This document shows, piece by piece, positions 34,401 through 44,853 of a DNA stretch of 64,000 bases (its first letter is position 1; the number at the start of each line of letters is the position of its first letter). The notes beneath the pieces are model-generated. The model was given only the letters and a program-made list of their open reading frames with translations, was not told where the DNA came from and did no database searches. The stretch spans positions 1,860,001 to 1,924,000 of the forward strand of contig JALGQZ010000005.1 of NCBI GenBank assembly GCA_023105745.1, read 5' to 3'. This DNA is from Austropuccinia psidii. Lineage: Eukaryota > Basidiomycota > Pucciniomycetes > Pucciniales > Sphaerophragmiaceae. Position numbers and translations under genes: made by a program.

Positions 34401-37400
34401 AAGCAGGTCTTCTTAAGAGTGGTGGATAAGGTCTCTCAATGTTAAGAATGATGTCAACTTCATGACCAATAATTGCTCCCAGGGGTTCTTTGTCTGTAGC
34501 AAATGCTCCTCTGTGGTCATACAAAAGGGAAGAAAGTTCATTTTCTTGCTTATCAGTCAGATGAAGGCTTATTTCAGCCTCATTTAACTGTTCAGACTTG
34601 AATTTCTCTAACTCTAAGTTGACTGGTGATACTTTGTTTACTGTAATTTGTCTTTTAAAGGGTAAAAAGGCAAATTTCTGGCGCTTATTGTCTCCAATTG
34701 TAAAGTATCTGTCTTTGTTATTATGTAAATCTATCCCATACATGATTAAATAGTCATTTCCTAATATAAAATGGGTACTAGAGCAATTTTCCATAACAAC
34801 AAATTCAACTGTGATCCTTAAATTCCCATTTATGTGTGGGAATATGACATTGGTCTCAAAGATTCCTAATGCTTTCATTGGGTTACTTGCACTGTTGAAT
34901 TTTATACCATCAATTGGTAACAATTGGTCTTCAAAATTTGGTACACAAGTGTTAAGAAAAGATTTTCCAACACAAGAGCAGAAGGCTCCTGGGTCAAGCA
35001 AAAGTTTGGTGGGTTTGTTATCAATCACCACTTCTGTTATACAGGAGTTACCAGCTGTATAACCTTTTCCTCTGTTTGGTTTTGTCTTCATAAGTTGTGC
35101 ATCTTGAACTTTTGATAAATCAACTTGACCATTGCTCAATTGTGGTAAGTGGGAATAAGATTCCATGATGTCAAAAGTGGCATTGATATTTTCTATATCT
35201 TTTGAAGATTCAGAGAATATGGATGACTTATCATCTGAATTGTCTTCAATTATGTCTTCTTTTTCAACATCTGGTTCTTTTTCAATGTCAATTTCATTGA
35301 TTTTCCCCCTTTTTGGACATGTATTGGCTAAATGGGTGGTGCTTTGGCAAATATGGCATTTTCTGACTGTATCTGCAGATTTATATTTAATATTACTAGA
35401 ATTTTCTTTGGGGTTTTTGTCCACAGAATCTTTCCAAGGTGTATTAAACCTTGTTTTAAGATTCACCCTACTAGAACCAATTTTGGTTCTGGTGGTTACT
35501 TCTTCTAGTATATTGATAATATCCTCTGCTGAAGATTGTTCAGTAGTCCTGCTTTTGACAGCATGCTCTAAGTCACCTCCACATTGTCTCAGAATTTTTC
35601 TATGGATCATAAATTCTGACATGTCAGGATATAATGCTGTTAATCTGTCCTTTTGTTGGCAAAACCATGGTAAAGCTTTGTCTTTATCAGCATTAAATTT
35701 GGCAGATTCAAAGGCTGTTTCAACTTTAAACCTCCAAGCATCATTTGCCCATTTGTTGATGATTTGGGTTTTCCACCAAGTCCAACTCTGGTGTCCATGT
35801 GCTTGTCTTATTTTGATGTACCATCTGTGAGCTGATCTGGTAAACAAGGTGTTAAACCTGGCTGTTACCAATCTGTCTGGTAATTCAAAATCCTCTTTGA
35901 TCATGTCAATACCTCTAATGAATTCCATATGGTCATACTCTCCTTCACCACTGAAGTGAGGCCATTCTTTAAGTTTTGGAACTTCTTTCAAGAGTTCTTG
36001 GCCCATTGATGGTTCCAAGTTATGAAAAGAAGTGGATAATTCATTTTTTAATTGTGAATTATCAGGATCCAATACTTGTGGATTTGAAATTCTTGTGCCC
36101 TCATTTTGATTTAGAGGTGTAGACATTCTTGGTAAGGTGTTCAGTAATTGTTCAATGTCATTCATTTTACTGTTGCTACACCTTTGGGAATTTCTGTATT
36201 CATGTTGGAAGCTTTGTATTAAATTTATTACTTCAATTTTATACATGTCTTCTTTATGTGTAAGTTCTTGCCATAACTCTGTCTGTCTTGTATTATCAGC
36301 AGTGACTTGATTCAATTTCATTGATAATTTTGATACTTCTTCTTGTGAAGCATCAAAACACTTTTTCAAGGCAATGGTATATGTCTTTACTTCAGTAAAT
36401 GAATTTGAAATGTCATCAAGGACTTTCTTGTTATCTGTCTTGATAATATTTATGGCTTGTTTAATTCTTGTTTCAATTATGTCATCAATATTGAATTTAG
36501 AATATTTATCTGTTAATTCTTTAATAATGGCAGATTGTTCATTTATTTTATTGTTAGAAGAATTATCATTATTGGAATTTTTAATTGTTCTCAAAACTTT
36601 TTCAAAACACATAAGTGTTTCATTAATTTGGCACAGACTCAGGTTGTTTGTTTTAATGTTGTTACAAATGGTGTCATTTTTATCAGAAAGATGTTTTTTC
36701 ACGTCATTTATAGCATTATACAACTCTGGGATGGAATCAAATATGTCAGAAATCATTTCTGGAACCTTAATCTGGCTTCCTCCTTCTTCTGTAACTCCAT
36801 CATGGTTCTGGCCATCTGAAATACATTTTCCATGGCATCCTGCTGAATCTTTGGGATTCTGTAGCCCTGGCTGTAAGGTTTTGGGGCTGGTGCCTTCCCT
36901 TTGCCCTTGTTTGGAGTTTGTGGCTGCTTTTTCACGTTGGAATTGCTGCTGCTGGCCACTGGGGCTGTTTTTGGCACTGGTTTGGCTGGTGGAGGGTTGT
37001 TTTTCCTCCATTCTAGTGTCAAAAGCATCATGTTTTTCTTCTCCATCAATGGATGCCATCCATTGAGCAATTTGCAAGTGTTGGGATGGCCCAAGAATTT
37101 TCTTACTGTCAGGTAAGAATTCATGCAATTCTTCCACAGGTCTGCAAGGATCTGGTACTCCTTGAATTGGAGTGCATTGTTGTATGCACTGTGGCTGGCT
37201 TTGTATATGTCCACAGAGGCTTGTTGTGGCGGTGTCAGCTCTTTTTGAAGGTAAAATGGTATTATCAGCTTCAGAATGACCCATTTTAGTTGTTTGGAAG
37301 TCATCAACTGACCCTTTTCCTTCTGTACCTGGTTGGCCTCTGCCATAATCACGTCTATTACCTTTTTGGGAGCTGCTTGAGGGGTTGTAGCTGGCTCCTG

Positions 37401-37416
37401 ATCTGGTTGAAGGCAT
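31492..37416 (-). CDS. gag-pol: Gag-Pol polyprotein of C, single open frame of 1974 residues
   Basis: Residues 1-215 are Ser/Gln/Lys-rich and overlap the accessory ORF. A long coiled coil follows (about 235-430), then a capsid-like domain (about 480-640; [15 protein letters not shown]) and a canonical CCHC knuckle [14 protein letters not shown] (about 687). The retropepsin site reads [10 protein letters not shown] with Asp 808: Pro replaces the usual Thr/Ser. Reverse transcriptase has YIDD at 1156-1159, RNase [15 protein letters not shown], integrase HHCC finger ([16 protein letters not shown]) and [22 protein letters not shown] for D, D and E. A GPF module and chromodomain-like end (EYLVRYSDP) finish it. 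Unlike A and D there is no stop between gag and pol. Start chosen because the N-terminus [10 protein letters not shown] matches D and E. Confidence 0.96.
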   Translation of the reverse strand: MPSTRSGASYNPSSSSQKGNRRDYGRGQPGTEGKGSVDDFQTTKMGHSEADNTILPSKRADTATTSLCGHIQSQPQCIQQCTPIQGVPDPCRPVEELHEFLPDSKKILGPSQHLQIAQWMASIDGEEKHDAFDTRMEEKQPSTSQTSAKNSPSGQQQQFQREKAATNSKQGQREGTSPKTLQPGLQNPKDSAGCHGKCISDGQNHDGVTEEGGSQIKVPEMISDIFDSIPELYNAINDVKKHLSDKNDTICNNIKTNNLSLCQINETLMCFEKVLRTIKNSNNDNSSNNKINEQSAIIKELTDKYSKFNIDDIIETRIKQAINIIKTDNKKVLDDISNSFTEVKTYTIALKKCFDASQEEVSKLSMKLNQVTADNTRQTELWQELTHKEDMYKIEVINLIQSFQHEYRNSQRCSNSKMNDIEQLLNTLPRMSTPLNQNEGTRISNPQVLDPDNSQLKNELSTSFHNLEPSMGQELLKEVPKLKEWPHFSGEGEYDHMEFIRGIDMIKEDFELPDRLVTARFNTLFTRSAHRWYIKIRQAHGHQSWTWWKTQIINKWANDAWRFKVETAFESAKFNADKDKALPWFCQQKDRLTALYPDMSEFMIHRKILRQCGGDLEHAVKSRTTEQSSAEDIINILEEVTTRTKIGSSRVNLKTRFNTPWKDSVDKNPKENSSNIKYKSADTVRKCHICQSTTHLANTCPKRGKINEIDIEKEPDVEKEDIIEDNSDDKSSIFSESSKDIENINATFDIMESYSHLPQLSNGQVDLSKVQDAQLMKTKPNRGKGYTAGNSCITEVVIDNKPTKLLLDPGAFCSCVGKSFLNTCVPNFEDQLLPIDGIKFNSASNPMKALGIFETNVIFPHINGNLRITVEFVVMENCSSTHFILGNDYLIMYGIDLHNNKDRYFTIGDNKRQKFAFLPFKRQITVNKVSPVNLELEKFKSEQLNEAEISLHLTDKQENELSSLLYDHRGAFATDKEPLGAIIGHEVDIILNIERPYPPLLRRPAYPASPKSREALEIHIKELLDLGVIRKVGHNEEVEITTPVIVAWHNGKSRMVGDFRALNTYTVPDRYPIPKIQIALTQISQAVYITTMDALKGFHQNVVTPRARKYLRIIVHCGVYEYLRMPFGIKNAPSHFQRMMNEIFPEELSEGWLIIYIDDIIICSKTWEEHMYRLSRVLTKIQSVNMKISLKKCHFGFKELKALGHVVSGLSLGIDKNKVAAVLLKPMPQNKKEIQSFLGFAGYYRQHIKDFASIARPLYKLCDKDTVFEMTVDRVKAFESLREALTTAPLLLMPDFKLPFKLYIDASGDGLGAALHQVQIINDKPVEGPICFISRQIKPTEARYGASQMECLCLVWALEKLNYFLEGCVFEVITDCTAVKSLLNMKTPNRHMLRWQIAIQEYRGNMTIVHKDGNIHKNADGLSRWPLPNSIDNPAYVPEEASPQIPIEGISVTDLNTTFFEEVRNSYTQDKNCSILCQLLNKDCKDNSLIHALDEVWRKSYNEGRFHLLDGIIYHRTKHTCVMTVVDRSLINLVLKECHDSPFSGHLSEDRTREKVKTCIWWPMWQKDVAEYCKTCDRCQKANKSTGKRLGNMMKIQEPNRPWEIVHMDWVTGLPPGGDRSYNACLVIVDRFSKTPIFLPCHKDDTAMDTALLIWNRVVSWTGIFTNIISDRDPKFTSALWTNLHQLFGTKLSFSTAYHPQTDGLAERMIQTLEDMVRRFCAYGLEFKDCDGFTHDWCTLLPALELAYKTSIHSSTNQTPAILEKGWNPKLPQDSLRKDLIEIHPTAASFKGMLDKARKHAVRCMEDSFAYAKDKWDKSHATPDFKVGDLVLVSTTNFNNIKGCKKLKDSFAGPFVIKALHGENAVEVELSEELSNKHPTFPVSLIKPYKSSDAEKFPLRNKIPQVIPPIETSGTKKITKVLKERKLRTKKVREYLVRYSDPTCEDEWLEEKDIPEATKLLRRFRHTRNTNITK

Positions 37417-37743
37417 AATTATGGTTAAAAAGGCTTAAAATAGTATTTTTACGTCAAAAAACTTACTATTGGCCAAATTTTTAGCTTTCTGAAGGGTATT
37501 ACTTATGTCCAAGTTAATTAATTCAGAAGATATTGGTTCAGGCTGGTTATTTTGAGTCACAATAACAGTGCTATTATGATCAGAATTGACAGTACTGGCA
37601 GGGATAATGCTGGTTACTGTTGAGGCTGTTTCAATGTTTTCTTGTCTTACCACGTTGTCAGACACTAAAATTAATGAAAAAGCCAATTAATCAAGTAAAA
37701 AAAAGGATATTTCAAAAAAAGAAATAAAAATTTAAGCCTCACT
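36753..37743 (-). CDS. Spliced accessory protein of C overlapping gag (+1 frame)
   Basis: Minus-strand parts: leader exon ending at A37743, exon 37664-37467, exon 37402-36753. Intron 1 (37742-37665, 78 nt) runs from ACAA|GTGAGG to TTTTAG|TGTCTG, so A|TG is created by splicing. Intron 2 (37466-37403, 64 nt) runs from GTAAGT to AACCAG and joins A|AT in frame to the ORF that overlaps gag in the +1 frame. The product is about 282 residues: Ser/Thr/Asn-rich start, a helical core ([34 protein letters not shown]), a Pro/Lys linker with APVASS and KGKGK, and a conserved tail ([20 protein letters not shown]). D and E share core and tail motifs. Function unknown; expression not shown. Confidence 0.72.
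37403..37466 (-). other. Predicted intron 2 of C, containing the gag-pol start
   Basis: It is bounded by a consensus GTAAGT donor and an AACCAG acceptor. The gag-pol ATG (37416-37414) lies 14 nt before the end. Splicing removes the ATG and selects the accessory frame; retention gives Gag-Pol. Confidence 0.65.
37665..37742 (-). other. Predicted leader intron 1 of C
   Basis: The donor TTACAA|GTGAGG resembles the A donor CTACAA|GTGAGT. The acceptor TTAATTTTAG is followed by TG. Its length of 78 nt is typical of fungal introns. Between primer site and donor there are about 130 AT-rich bases without a gene. Confidence 0.6.
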
Positions 37744-37872
37744 TGTAATATGAAAAAAAATTATTTTTTATGGATTTTTTGAATTATAAGTATTTTTTAT
37801 ATGATTTTAAATTTTTCAATATAAGAAAAAAGATTTAAAAAGAGTAAAAAAAATATGTCACAGGTAAAATAT

Positions 37873-37890
37873 CACGGCTGGGCCCCCAAA
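37873..37890 (-). promoter_or_regulatory. Primer-binding-site candidate of C
   Basis: The minus strand reads TTTGGGGGCCCAGCCGTG directly after the 5' LTR end CTTACA, the same block as in A, D and E. Confidence 0.55.
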
Positions 37891-39728
37891 TGTAAGGTGT
37901 GGATATGAAACTTTGATTAAAAATCAAGTACTTTTCCTGTCCTCAAAATTTGTATAAGGTAAAATTCAGTTAAAAATAGTATGAAATATTATTTTTAAGA
38001 GAAAACACGCCAATTTTATTGTTTATAACTTTATTAGTATAAAACAATAATATTATAAAAATTTATTGTTTTACCAACAATAAAAATTTATCCAAAAAAT
38101 ACTCTACAAGAGATATTTTAAGGCTACAAAAGAAATTTCTTCAAGAGCAATTTCAATTGGAATTAATTGAGCAAAGAACTGCAAGCAATTAATTAAAGAA
38201 CAAAGTCTTTAAAAGGAATATTAAAGAAAAAACACGCCCAAAAGTGACCAGAGTGAATTTGGAAACAAAGTGACAAAGTTTACAGTGATGAAAGATGCTT
38301 TAATTCACTTTTGGGGTGGTTCAGGGGTAAAAATGATTATAAGAGTTACAAACAATGATTATAATGATTTTTTCACGTGGTTAAAAGGTTCAAAATGATT
38401 TAAAAAGGGTGGTTGGAATCTTTTATTGATTGGTTTAACAGTTTTAAACTAATTAATAAAAGGAAAAGATTCTAACATGAAGAGAAAAGTGGGGCAAAGA
38501 AGACATTCTTTTATAGCCATCAATTCTCTTACTCCAAAAGTAAAATTTACTCTTGTCAGTCGTGAAAAACAGTCTGACAACAGAAAAGCCAATTATGGCA
38601 TCATTGAACCCTGGTTTAGACCAAAAAGGGCTGGTTTAAGCCATTTTTAGCCATTTTTAGCCATTTTAGACCCTTAAATCAGCCATTACTATAGCAATAC
38701 CAGGTCTAGAGCCTTCAAAACACGTCAGAATGTGTGTCAGAGGCGTAGAAACCAGTTAAAACTGTTTTTATTATGATTGTTTTATCTTAAGGGTAGTTTT
38801 ACCTTCTTGGCAACAGCTAAAACTACCCCAGTTGGTATCAAAACCTCATCATCAATTGAGTCCACAGACCCTGTAACTCAATTCCAGGCCAAAAGTGATG
38901 AACTTTTGCGTGAATTTTGACATCCCACGCCTGTCAGCAAGGATTTTGGGGGTCTAGCTCCCCCTTAGAGCTGGAGTTCCTTTTCCCCCCCAAATTTAAT
39001 CTTTCCAATTTATTTTTCCTTTAATTTCTCATCATGTATTATACTTATAATTTACACATGTAATTCAATTCAATTGTACAGTACAATACAGTAATAATTG
39101 ACACCTCATATGTAAATCAAAGTTCACTTATGTAATACACGCGCACATTTTGACATTTCAATTGAATTCAATTGAAAATACTTTAATTCCTCATAACTTC
39201 TAAACTAAACACAACACCTCAATTTTAACACAAAAATTGATGGTTAACACCACATGTGATGTGAATTAAATTAAGGTTTTGAGGATTTTCAACTTTTGTA
39301 TTGAAAATACTAAAAACTTAATTTAAGCTTATTTAGAGTTGAGTTACAAAAATTTCACTCAGAGGTGACCCCACCTGATTTTTTATGAGGAATCCAATGG
39401 TGAAATAAAATTTATATGCTTATTTATTGGATAAAAAGTTATAATAAATTTTATTTAACTTTTTTCCAAATTTATTTATTTTTTCACAATTTTGTTAAAA
39501 TTTCATTTTTACTTAAATTTTTCAAGTATAAATGTAATTTTATATTTACAAAATTTAAAGTAATTTTATTTTTAAATTATAATTAATTTTTTATTTTTAA
39601 TATAATTTTATATTTATATTTTTTATTTTTATTTTAATAATATAAATAAATTTATTTTATTTATATTAATATGTTATTTTTTATATTTGTGGTCTTTTGG
39701 GTATATGAAATTACCTCTAAGGCTCACA
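37891..39728 (-). repeat. Element C 5' LTR
   Basis: It is the 1838-nt partner of the 3' LTR. It holds a good TATA box (38508-38515, minus strand TATAAAAG) which should drive the element. Confidence 0.95.
38508..38515 (-). promoter_or_regulatory. TATA box in the C 5' LTR
   Basis: The minus strand reads GGCTATAAAAGAATG around this site. The position relative to the LTR end matches the TATA-like boxes of A, D and G. Confidence 0.55.
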
Positions 39729-41674
39729 AATCCTTTCCCATTGCAAACCTTCTCTACCCACGATTGTAGAGACCAATGCATCCAATTATGCCTTGGGTGC
39801 TGTACTGAGTCAGGTCTCTGACTCAGGAAAACATCCCATTGCATTTGAAAGCCGCAAGTGTATTCCAGAAGAGCTCAACTATGAGATTCATGACAAGGAC
39901 CTCCTTGGCATTGTCTGGGCTCTCAAGCACTGAAGGGATTTTTACCTTTTGAAGTTCTCACCAATCACTCTACCCTTCAATACTTCATGTCTTCAAAAGT
40001 TCTTGCTCTCCATCAATCCTTCTGGGCTGAATTCCTCTCTGAATTTCACTTTTTAATCACTTACTGGCCTGGCCGCCTAGCTACTTCTCCGGACGCTTTA
40101 TCACACCAAGACGACGTTTATCCAGAGAGGGGGGAGGATTTCAACAGCTCATCAAGCAGGATAAAGTCCAACCTTCAAGATATTTTGCAGTCAAGGTGGA
40201 ATCCTTTTCAAATTTGATTGATTCAATTCAGAAGACTCTATGGCAAGATTCTCAGTACAGAGGTATCCTTTGAGAATTGGGTAAAGGTAAATCTGTCCAA
40301 GATTACTCTCTTGATTCCTCTTCCCAACTTCTCTTATTCAAATATTGGGTGGTGGTCCCAAATGACCATACAATTCAGCTCAGCATTCTTCAAAAGTGTC
40401 ATGATTATCCTCTAGCTGGACACCCTGGCCAAGAGACGACTCTCAAACTTGTAAAGCAGGATTTCCACTGGTCCGGCATGACTCAATTCTTCAAGGATTA
40501 TGTCTCATCCTGTCAACAGTTCTCAAGAAACAACAATATTCATCACAAGAAGTTTGTATTCCTCAAACCTCTTCCAATTCCAAATGGTCCTTGGATTTGT
40601 ATCTCAATGGATTTAATCACACAACTGCCACTGTCCAATTCCTTTGATTCAATTCTGGTCATAGTGGACAGGTTCTCAAAAAAGGCAGCTTTTATTCCAA
40701 CAATGTCTTCAATCACTTCACTGGATTTGGCACATTGATTCAGCAAGAGTATCTTCTCAAAGCATGGCCTTCCTTCGAGCTTTGTTAGTGATAGAGGTTC
40801 ACTTTTTGTTTCTTCCTTTTGAACCAATATTTGTTGGAAGCTCAAGATTTCAAGAGATCTGTCAGCTGCTTACCATCCAGAAACAGATGGACAGACAGAG
40901 AGGGTAAATCAGATACTAGAACAGTACCTTTGGATGTATGTCAGTTATCATCAAGATGATTGGAACACCTGGCTCCCTCTGGCTGAATTTTCTTACAATA
41001 ACTCTGACCACTCTTCAACAAAACAATCACCGTTTCTCACTGTTTATGAAAGATATCCACAATTTTACTCAGTTCACATTACTCAAGATACCTCTGCTGG
41101 AAAGTTATCAACAAAAATCCAATCAGTACAGCAAGATGTCAAGAGAGAACTTGTAGTTGCCATAAACAGGTTTAAGAGGCATGCAGATAAAAGTAGAGAA
41201 CGTCCACCTGTTTTCAATCCTGGTGACATGGTATGGCTTTCTTCGAAGAACATCAAAGCAGCCAGACCCACCAAAAGACTGTCTGAAAGATGGTTGGGTC
41301 CTTTTCCAATATTGAATAAAGTCAGTACTCATGCCTACCACCTCAAGCTTCCATCTCAATGGAAATCCATCCATCCAATCTTCCATATTTCCCTCCTTGA
41401 ACCAGTCAAGACATCAACAATGCCAAATTGGCATCAAGAGCCTCCTCCTCCAATCATTATTGAAGAAGAAGAGGAATGGGAAGTCTCACAAATCCTGGAT
41501 TCAAAGCTCAAGAGAAGAAAATTATGGTATCTGGTGGAATGGAAAGGTTTCAGTCAAGACCCAGAAAGATCCACTTGGGAACCAGCCAAAAACCTCAATA
41601 ATTTCCCTGAACTTGTCAAGGATTTCCATTCTTTATATCCTGAAAATCCAGGCCTCAATTCTTCAAGAGCTTGA
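39729..41674 (+). pseudogene. pol: Pol of B, 3' part (RNase H, integrase, chromodomain)
   Basis: The segment continues B pol after element C. RNase H is broken by a stop near 39931 and a deletion next to it, compared with I. Integrase keeps a finger remnant (HPGQETTLKLVKQDFHW), SMDLITQLP and parts of the catalytic core, with stops near 40736 and 40821. Frames change between 39987 and 40277. The end is well kept: a GPF module (GPFPILNKVS) and a classical chromodomain ([25 protein letters not shown]; about 41460-41610). The stop is at 41672. Confidence 0.85.
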
Positions 41675-42443
41675 TTTTTATGGTGCTTGGTGGGGAGAGG
41701 AGTTACCAAAGGTAAGTCCCACTCCTGGTATGCACCTTTAGGGGTATTCTACTCTTTTCTGTTGTAAGCATCACCTTGGCCACTCTGTGAGCACTTTTCA
41801 ATTTCGGACACAGCTTTCTGGCCTGGCTTTAAACATCAAATTCCAATTTATGGCCATTTCCACTTGGTGCAATGGACCATTTTTTCTTCTTAATCCTTTT
41901 TTCCAATTCATTACTTTTCAATACATTCTTTCATCAATCTCTTTTACTCTATCACACTGGCAGGAGTGGTAACTATCAAAAGTAAGTTCCTCTCCTGGTG
42001 TGCACTTCCCTTAGGGGTCTACAATCTTTCAAAACATCACCTGGCATCAAATATTGTCTTTCCAGATCCTTGGCCATCTCAAATCAACTGTCAATATCCG
42101 CGGTGGAGATTGGAATCACCCTCAAGCTTCTTTTTCTTTCATTTTTTCTTTTATCTTCTTTTCAAATTTCTCTGTTATCTTTCTCTCTTTATATTTCTCA
42201 AAACTTCTTTTTTATGAATTTAAGCCAATCTTTACGTCAACCCATTCATCAAAAATTCAAACCCAAATGTCAAAAGAAGACCAAATAAGCCTCACTTCAT
42301 ATGCCAACTTCTTTTCCAGTCTCAAGACTCTTTTCAAGATTCAATACCTCTGGAATCCCTATGTCTAATTTGTCTTAACAGCCTCAACCAGCTTGTACCT
42401 TATCTTGGTGCTCAGGAGCTCACCATTCAATGTAGGGGGGTAC
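41675..42443 (+). other. Element B 3' non-coding region with a duplicated module
   Basis: Two related modules, about 41690-41800 and 41960-42055, share GTAAGT, TCCTGG, TGCAC, AGGGGT and CATCACCT in that order. F and I keep the same pair. The rest is pyrimidine-rich. The sequence ends with the polypurine tract. I see no gene. Confidence 0.6.
42432..42443 (+). other. Polypurine tract of B
   Basis: GTAGGGGGGTAC directly precedes the 3' LTR start TGTCACAACC. Element I has the same tract on the other strand. Confidence 0.75.
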
Positions 42444-43988
42444 TGTCACAACCACGAATAATCACCCCCCTCAATGGGTGTTGCACAATTCCAACCTGAA
42501 CCCAGGTTATGGTCAATTGGCCATATAATATTTTTATGGCCAATTGTGATCTTTTGTTTCTCTATGGCCTCTTTGCCATAACACCCTTCAACTGGCCAAA
42601 TATGGCCCCAAACTATACTGCCTTCCACCTCACCAACCCCCAGTCCATTATCCTTGTTTTTGGGCCTGGGGATCTTTTCAGTCTTCCAAGGGCATATGGC
42701 CCCTCTAGCCACCACCAGGGCCCTTGGCCCAACCATGTATATTAGGGGGGTTTGGGCCTAAATGGCCCAAAAAGGCCATTTAGGCCTGTGGGCCGTAATC
42801 CATGGCCCACAGTCTGTGGGACTGTTAGGCCCCTTTTGGCCCAATTCCAATGAGGCCAAAAGGGGCCAAGGGGGCAGTTCAGCAACCCCTAAACCACAAG
42901 TAGGCCCAACTGAGCAAGTGTTTGACCCCAAATGGCCAAAAACCATCTTAGGACACAGATTGGCCATAAATCAGTCCATGGCCTCTGGAGACCATCAGAG
43001 GCCACCAGATCAGCTCCAAGAAAGGATTCCCCTCCAGTTCAGGGGAAGACTTCCCTTCCTTCAATGCACTCTGTACTCAAGAACCAGGAGTGGTGCACAT
43101 ATGGTATAATATACCATTATGCACCATTTTTGCTCATCAATCCAGTGGTGACACTTTCAGGAACCAATTATGTGATTCCAAATCAAGTCCCAAATCCATC
43201 ACCAATTTTGAAGAAGGATTTTTCAGCTATTCAGTCTGGCGATTCCCTGGCGGCTACCTGAAGCCTGTTCAAGGACCCCAACCCCCTGGCCCTGCAGGAG
43301 TTGGGTTGTCATTTCTTATCAGGACTATTCTAAGGGCAATTCTCAGAGGTTATCAATCTTTTGAATCATTGTCAAGGCATAAAGTACTCAAAATTCCTTT
43401 GACAACTCAATTGGTCCATACAGGCAGCAATCAAGCATCTTGTATGGCCTTGGCCCAATTGGGCCAATTCATAGTCCACTGTGGGAATTCAGTCACACAG
43501 TTCAATTCTCAAGATTTCCAGAGCTGTATTGGCCCAATTCAGACAATACGGAAGAATTACTCACCTTCCAGGATCAGCCTCTCAGCTTTTCACACATACT
43601 GGCCACCTTTCATCACTGGGGGACTTTTTCCCCAGTTTATTAATATATTGGATTTATTTTTAGCCCTATTTTCTTTTACCTTATTAAATTAAATACTGAT
43701 AATCTCAATTCAGTCATTTGCACCTTTTCTTCTTCAACTGTCAGTGGATATTGGTGGTCATATCCTTTAATAATTCCATTGTTAATTCTGGGAGGTTGAA
43801 ACAGTGAATTGAGGATTCATTTGGTTGGCTCTTTGGCTCATGCCTTCTTATTATCCTGGCCATTGGCTTTATTTTCTTTTATCTTTTGAAATAATTGTCT
43901 TTACCTTTTATTCTTTTGGAGCCCTCCAAGTGAGTTCTTGATTCCTGAGTTCCAGGCCACTCTTGCTTCCATAAGAGCCCCTGTGACA
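42444..43988 (+). repeat. Element B 3' LTR (intact, 1545 nt)
   Basis: It begins TGTCACAACCACGAAT and ends GCCCCTGTGACA. It is GGCC-rich in its first third, carries the palindrome at 43092-43125, and is the only uninterrupted plus-strand copy of this LTR here. TAAAC (43989-43993) follows as the TSD of B. Confidence 0.93.
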
Positions 43989-43993
43989 TAAAC

Positions 43994-44679
43994 AAAAAGG
44001 TAAAATCTTTATTCTTTTTATATAAATAATTTATATTATCAAAGACCAAAGGTAATATTTATTATAATCATCAATCTTGACGTGATTAATCCATTTGTTT
44101 AATAGTTTTTGTTATATTTCTCTTCAAATCTTATTTTCCACATAAAATTAAGAATATTCGTAATTTCTCTTATTTTATTTTGTAAATACAATTTAGATAC
44201 GTTGTATATACATTTTCTGGCATAGAATCCTTCAAAATTATTATTTTGAGTGTTAAAAGAAGGTTTTCTTCTCTTTTATAATAATTTCTCTCTATGATTA
44301 GTTTCAATAATTCTTTTATTAATATAAATAGTATTTATACTAACATACACCATTAATATTGGTAATATCATTGTTATTTACCGTTCTTTATTATTAAAAA
44401 ACAATTCTTTACGCCTTTAATATTTGTTGGTAACAATAATAAAGAGCTTTAAATATATTAATTATTGTATATTAATATATTTGTTTTTATTATATTATAT
44501 TTTTATAATATAAATTATGTTAGCATATTTATTTAATAATAGAAGAATTTTAAGCCATAATTATAATAATTATTTATCATTATAATTAGTATTCATTTTG
44601 TTTATTAATAAGGCCATTCATAATACAATAAGTGAAATCTTTGTAATATTTACTTATTTTTTCATAGTCAAACCTTAAA
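43994..44679 (+). repeat. Element E 5' LTR, right part
   Basis: This AT-rich segment continues the E LTR after B and ends TCATAGTCAAACCTTAAA, matching the D end (TATAGTCAAATCTTACA) with the terminal CA mutated to AA. It is followed at once by the primer-site block. No gene. Confidence 0.75.
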
Positions 44680-44697
44680 TTTGGGGGCCTAGATGTG
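44680..44697 (+). promoter_or_regulatory. Primer-binding-site candidate of E
   Basis: TTTGGGGGCCTAGATGTG matches the block of A, C and D in its first ten bases and is mutated afterwards. Confidence 0.5.
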
Positions 44698-44853
44698 ATT
44701 TTTACTCAAAGGCCTTTAAGAAAAAGATTCAAATTGGGTTTATCCAATAACAAATTATATATTGATTTTAAAAGCTACTGAGGCATTTGGAAAGCAATTT
44801 TACTGTGTTACACATGGTTTCTCACATCCTTAGACTTACAAGAACTTTCTTTG

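Larger units (their letters stand above)
29631..39728 (-). mobile_element. Element C: intact-looking Ty3/Gypsy element
   Basis: C is complete on the minus strand: 5' LTR 37891-39728, primer-site-like motif, spliced accessory ORF, one open gag-pol frame, polypurine tract, 3' LTR 29631-31468. AATCC flanks it on both sides (29626-29630, 39729-39733). Both LTRs are 1838 nt and I saw one difference (T29900 against G38160). It is the youngest insertion here and the best candidate for a mobile copy. It disrupts pol of B. Confidence 0.96.
1909..43988 (+). mobile_element. Element B: Ty3/Gypsy chromovirus carrying three nested elements
   Basis: B has a 5' LTR in three pieces (1909-2915, 13005-13558, 25816-25842), a leader, gag (26563-27897), pol (27911-29630 and 39729-41674) and an intact 3' LTR (42444-43988). 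Elements A and D are inserted in its 5' LTR and C in its pol. The flanks TAAGC (1904-1908) and TAAAC (43989-43993) are a 5-bp TSD with one mismatch, as expected for an older insertion. Its reading frames carry several stops and frameshifts, so it cannot move by itself. Removing A, D and C leaves a unit of about 8 kb, a normal size for this group. Confidence 0.85.

Noticed and set aside
31427..37289. Plus-strand open frames opposite gag-pol of C
   Set aside because: They are antisense shadows of a strongly supported polyprotein; hydrophobic composition is what codon complements give.
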